Of a stretch of DNA of 64,000 nucleotides, positions 59,500-64,000 are shown one piece after another; the first letter of the stretch is position 1, and the number at the start of each line of letters is the position of its first letter. The DNA comes from Tyto alba. Taxonomy: Eukaryota; Chordata; Aves; Strigiformes; Tytonidae. Where the stretch lies: positions 25,521,819 to 25,585,818 of the forward strand of contig NW_024881316.1 of assembly GCF_018691265.1 (NCBI RefSeq). Direction: 5' to 3'. The notes below the pieces were generated by a model. That model saw only the letters and a program-made list of their open reading frames with translations. It was not told the DNA's origin and ran no database searches. The position numbers were made by a program, and so were the translations under genes.

Positions 59500-60827
59500 T
59501 CTCAGGACATCCCACATCAGTTTTTAGAAAAAAGCATCACATTAACACATTGTCTGACCTCAGTGCCAGGGAAGGTTATGGAGCAGATCATCTTGACTGC
59601 TATCACGTGGCACATAGAGGACAACCAGGTGATCGGGTCCAGTCAGCATGGCTTTATGAAAGTCAGGCCCTGCTTGATTAACCTCATTTCCTTCTATGAC
59701 AAGGTAACCTACTTAGTAAGTGAGGGAAAGGCTGTGGTTGTTTATCTGGACTTTAGTAAAGCCTTTGACACCATTTCCCACAGCATTCTCCTGGAGTAAC
59801 TGGCTGTTTGTGGCTTAGATGGGCAAAAAACTGGCTGGCTGGCTGAGCCCAAAGAGTGGTGGCGAATAGAGTTAAATCCAGTTGGCAGCCAGTCACAAAT
59901 GGTGCTCCCCAGGGCTCAGTACTGGGGCCAGTTCTGTTTAATATCTTTATCAGTGATCTGGACCAGGAAATCAAGTGCACCCTCAGTAAGGTTGCAGACA
60001 ACACCAAGTTGGGCGGCAGTGTTGATTTGCTTGAGGGAAGAAAGGGTCTACAGAGGGATTTGGACAGGCTGGATCAATGGGCTGAGGCCAATTGTATGAG
60101 GTTCAACAAGGCTCAGTGCTGGGTCCGGCACTTGGGTCACAACCTCACGCAATGCTACAGGCTTGGGGAAGAGTGGCTGGAAAGCTGCCGCGTGGAAAAG
60201 GACCCGAGGGTGTTGGTTGACAGCCAGCTGAATATAAGCCAGCAGTGTGCCCAGGTGGCCAAGGTGGCCAATAGCAAATGATTGTTCCCCCGTACTCGAC
60301 ACTGGTGACGCTGCACCTCCAATGCTGTGTTCAGTTTTGGGCCCCTCCCTACAGGACAGAACAAAAGCATCCAAAGAAGAACAACAAAGTTGATAAAGGG
60401 TCTAGAGCACAACTCCTATGAGGAGCAGCTGAGGAAACTGGGGTTGTTTAATCTGGAGAAAAGGAGGCTGAGTGGAGACCTTATCACTCTCTACAACTAC
60501 CTGGAAGGAGGTTGTAGAAAGGTGGGTGTTCATCTCCTTTCCCCAGTAACAAGTGATAGCATGAGAGGAAATGGACTCAAGTTGTGCCAGGGGAGGTTTA
60601 GATTGGATATTATAAAAAATTTCTTCACCCAAAGGGTTATCAAGTATTGGAACAGGCTGTGCAGGGAAGTGGTGTAGTCACCATCCTTGGAGGTATTTAA
60701 AAGATGTGTAGATGGAGTACTTAGGGACATGGTTTAGTGATGGACTTGGTAGTGCTAGGTTAATTGTATTCGACGATCTTAAAGGTCTTTCCCAACCTTA
60801 ACAGTTTTATGATTCTGTGGTTCTGTG
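59500..60827 (+). mobile_element. CR1 LINE, 5'-truncated, RT to 3' end
   Basis: Sense CR1 with most of the reverse transcriptase. Blocks in order are [34 protein letters not shown] and [15 protein letters not shown] (from 59,737), then [17 protein letters not shown] (59,907-59,957). [21 protein letters not shown] follows, where the catalytic FADD block is now VADN (59,991-60,002) and the second Asp is lost. Next come [52 protein letters not shown] and [12 protein letters not shown], ending at [11 protein letters not shown]. The 3' UTR ends with two octamers ATTCTGTG and GTTCTGTG (60,812-60,827), the canonical CR1 tail. Frameshifts near 59,800 and 60,280 break ORF2. Upstream sequence to about 59,440 may belong but is not clearly alignable. 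Confidence 0.95.
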
Positions 60828-61329
60828 TTTGTCAACCCAGCTTAAAATGTGAATAAATTTTGGCTTGGAATAAGTCAGTCCTGCTCCAGCCTCCCTCTCT
60901 GTCCACATCTTTCTACTCTGAACTGAAAATTAATCTGCCAAAAAAATGTTATGTCACCTGCATTGCTTCTTTGATATGGTTTACAGCGCAGCTATACCAA
61001 TGTTTTTCCATCCCAAAAGGGAGAAGAATGTGGCAGCAGGAGCACAAGACTCTTCTTTATATTGGTGTGACTCTTTTATGTTAAATTAAAATATTTATTG
61101 AACTACTTTTAGCCTGCTATTATAATTGTAATCCATTATTAGCTCCGAGCTTTTCCTGTAGAGCTCCTTCCTAGCCAAGCTAGTCCCCATTTTGACTTTT
61201 TTTTTCCATTTTAGTTTTATTTTATCTTACTAACTTCATATTGTTTCCTCAGTTGAGCAAAATAATTCTGAAGGTAGCTGTCTTTCCTAAAGTGCTTCTT
61301 ACTCACTCAGCTTGCTGTTAGTGCAGATT
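60828..61329. other. AT-rich spacer, no gene seen
   Basis: Spacer between the sense CR1 tail and the older antisense CR1. Part of the distal half (after about 61,130) may already be decayed LINE sequence. No gene. Confidence 0.4.
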
Positions 61330-62490
61330 TTTTGTGTGCTCTCTCCTCCGACATTCAAGCTATTGGTGAAAACCCAGAACAGGCCTATGAAAGAATTTGA
61401 CAGGTAGAGCCTCCAAAGATAGCTGGAAACTACTGAATGCTTCACTTTGATCAGGATTTTTGTCTATTTTTTCTCACCATTGTAAGATAATTTCAGCTGC
61501 AGTGCATTTCCATAGTAAAGTTATGAAATATATTTTTCTTTCCCTATCAACTTTACACGGTCAAAGAAGATGAGATGGTTTTGACAGGGTATGCTTTTGT
61601 GCTTCCTTTTTAGATATTTCCTATCATATTTCCTTCAGAGTCTAATTAAATGATTGTTTAATACTTTTCCACAGTATCTTTCTCAGTTCATTATGTACAA
61701 TTCTACTTTTATCCTCACTTTGAAGAAAAAAGACTATATTTACTGTTCTCCAGTTTTCCAGTATTTACAGTCACCTCAGTCTGTCTCCACTCAAGTTCTC
61801 TTAGATAATTAATTGCAAAAGATTCAGGATTACTTTTGTGACTTCCTTTAAAACTGTGGATTGAAATCTATCCCATTTACTGTCTTGAATACATCTAATT
61901 GTTCTAAGTATTCTTTAACGTATTCTTTCCTCTGCTGGCCTGATGTACCCTATTATAAAGTTTGTGTTACATGCATGATTGCTATCAATCTTTTTCTCCA
62001 AAGGCTCATATTGAAAAGGCAGGAAATATTTTGACTTTATTAGTATTATTCATTATTTATTCACACTCCCTCTTAAATAATTGATCTATATTTTCCCTCA
62101 TATTACTCCAAATGAATTATATTATGCTTCCTTTTCATACTGTTTTTTTTTGTGTCTTGGTAAATAGATATTAAACCATATCCTTTCTGCATTTTTTGCC
62201 TACATTATTTTGTTGTTTATTGAGAATCCTGCTCATGTTCATGCTTCTGCTTTTTCTGCAGTTCTTTGTTATCAGTTTATTCAGGACCTTTGAATGCTAC
62301 TATGGGGTCTTCTGCTTTACTTATTATCTCCTCTCCATCCCACATTGCCACTGACTGTGATAATGCCTGTTTAAAAGCTGCAAGCTCTCTTACCTTTTTT
62401 CTTTCTGTATTCTCTTGATCCACCTCATTATTTCTCTTGAGTTGTAGTGATAAGTCACTGTGGAGTTCCACCTCTCTGTCTTAAGTGTTT
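61330..62490 (-). mobile_element. Fossil CR1/L3-type LINE, antisense, spanning 5' RT
   Basis: Long, heavily decayed antisense copy recognised by collinear stretches of the old amniote CR1-type consensus. The plus-strand blocks in order are TCAAAGAAGATGAGATGGTT (61,561), AATTAAATGATTGTTTAATA, GACTATATTTACTGTTCTCCAG and CTTGAATACATCTAATTGTT, then TAAGTATTCTTTAACGTATTC and, near 62,380, GCAAGCTCTCTTACC. These correspond on the minus strand to the region from the endonuclease-RT linker into the early RT domains. Protein-level frames are almost destroyed, so the evidence is nucleotide-level and from recalled consensus. The copy lies tail-to-tail with the younger CR1 at 59.5-60.83 kb. Confidence 0.6.
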
Positions 62491-64000
62491 GCTCCTTATA
62501 CTGGGCCCTCAAAAAATTCTATTGCAGAAAGACCTGTAGGTATGTTTGTCTCTCATAAAGGAGAAAGAAAAGGGAAATATGTTAGTTTTTAATTAATGCA
62601 AATATATGCAAACAGATAAACCACTAGACTTATTTTTCTGTGTGAATGAGTTTTGATTTTTATCACTAATTGATACTGTTTAATTATAATATTGCTTATG
62701 GACTACTTATAAGTCATTTGCTTGGAGTATAGTGTTGTATATCTTCTTGTAATCTACTTGCCTCGTGTAAGTCTTCAGTTACCTGGTTGCTTAATTCTCA
62801 AATGCTTTTCAGGGCAGTCCTCGGAAATTTCTGATGCACACACATATTCAGATTAATTGTGAACTCATCACTTGCATTCCTGGTATTTTTTAAAAGTAAA
62901 TTGGGAAGTAGTATTTTTTTTTTCTCTGAATAATGAAAAGGTTAATGTTTAATTGTTAAATAAAACCTTAGTGTTTAAGATTCATAACAAATAAAATATA
63001 TGTCTTTATATCTGCTTGAAGGCAAAACTCGAGCTTCCCTGGCATGTATGAGACTTGCTATTTAACTGCAAAGTGAACTCTGCCAAACCATTTGAATTAT
63101 GAGTTGCACTGGATTACTTGTAAAAATATCTCTACATTCTTCATTATCCTTACTACATGGACCTGTTGTGGTCCCACGTTACAGCAATTTCTTGACTTTT
63201 ACAATCCAGTCTCTGAAAAGCTGCCATAAAATTGTCTTATCTGTTCCTCATTACCCTCATTGTTGAATCCCTTTGGTAACTTCCTCTGCATTTCCAGTTG
63301 GGTTAATTTTCTCCTACTGCAGTCTCTGACTTTTCCCAGCTTTCATACATTCTCAGTTGCCTTAATCTATCACCATTTAAATGGTCTCTTCGTTTTTTGG
63401 TATTTATATTTTCCTCCTGGAGCTCACTTACACCTTTGGTAAGCCAACTTCCACCCTTCTCTTTGAAATAGTTCTTGCATCAGTGATAACATATCTATCA
63501 AACAAAGAAGTGAAATGAAAAAAAAGTTATAATCCTCTGTCTTGACAAACATGTCTTCCTAGTAAATGAAATATCATGTCAACAGGAGTTCTATTTAAAT
63601 GCTTTATTTATCACATGAGTTTTTAAGTTCTCAAATAAATGAAAAGAATAAAAGGTTGTTGAAATTCTCAACAGAACACAGATGCTATTTTGAGTTCAAA
63701 GTTTCAAGAGGATCTTCATATGGATTAATTTTCCTCTTTTTTCCTATCAAATGAACCAGATGTTTTCCATTACAGCACTTGTGTATCTCCAACATGCTGA
63801 TGCCAGAAGTCCACTGAGGAAAAGATTTTACTGGGGGAGGAAATATTAGGCTCCTACACTGAGTGGAATGAGTAAATGGCAGGCTTAAAATTATAGCAAA
63901 ATGCTGTGATGTTGGTCCAGCCACCCAACAGCATGGCAATCTAGAGGGACTTGAAAACAAGTCATATTATTAATTATTATCCTGCCAGAATTTAGGATTT
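62491..64000. other. AT-rich stretch, no gene seen
   Basis: No supported gene or recognised repeat. Short poly-T runs near 62,913-62,922. A 91-codon minus-strand frame at 63,685-63,960 has no domain. Confidence 0.5.

Noticed and set aside
1..64000. tRNA, rRNA, CRISPR array, prokaryotic operon, or a defence or biosynthetic system
   Set aside because: No direct-repeat/spacer pattern, tRNA B-box-like GTTCGA in context, ribosome binding sites or gene clusters were seen. Composition and repeats are those of a vertebrate gene desert.

Overview
This is an AT-rich window of a vertebrate nuclear genome, almost certainly from a bird. The transposon content is the argument. There are seven or more CR1 LINE fragments of different ages, a retroviral solo LTR opening TGTCACGGTTTGA (a style I associate with bird endogenous retroviruses), and no mammalian Alu, B1 or L1 signature. 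Operons, ribosome binding sites, CRISPR arrays, tRNA or rRNA genes and prokaryotic features are all absent. I found no protein-coding gene I can name. The window reads as a gene desert or the inside of a very large intron, and nearly every open frame over 60 codons is a chance frame or lies inside a repeat.

Layout. 1-9.5 kb is repeat-rich: an antisense CR1 endonuclease fragment (about 1.94-2.55 kb), a (CCCTTT)n array (5.08-5.26 kb), a CR1 3' end whose tail runs straight into a 325-bp (TATTC)n array (5.9-6.82 kb), and two fossil CR1 pieces pointing away from each other (7.69-8.54 kb minus, 8.89-9.44 kb plus). 10-12.1 kb has two GC-richer patches with weak minus-strand exon-like signatures and a POU-like near-palindrome. 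12-30 kb is mostly unique AT-rich DNA. It is broken by a complete-looking non-autonomous hAT element (19,629-19,936) and a possible 436-bp solo LTR (25,353-25,788). 30.34-30.99 kb is an isolated CpG island ending in a strong hairpin.

31-49 kb holds a 1.1-kb antisense CR1 with a mutated catalytic site (38.67-39.78 kb), a small CR1 3' fragment (42.67-42.86 kb), a perfect 13-bp-arm palindrome (45,988-46,016) and a very old L2-like LINE (46.74-47.10 kb). 49,275-50,311 is a well-preserved solo LTR with a perfect 5-bp target duplication, oriented minus, with CCAAT, TATA and AATAAA signals in the right order. 50-59 kb is AT-rich with a 21-G run. 59.5-62.5 kb is a second repeat cluster: a younger sense CR1 (59.5-60.83 kb) tail-to-tail with a deeply decayed antisense CR1 (61.33-62.49 kb).

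Nothing here works together as a pathway. The sequence records successive LINE, LTR and hAT insertions into a gene-poor region. Parts with possible host function are the CpG island and a few candidate conserved regulatory stretches (10.6, 29.9, 37.4 and 48.5 kb). I could not run alignments; repeat families were recognised from protein motifs, termini and recalled consensus patterns, so the boundaries of old copies are approximate.
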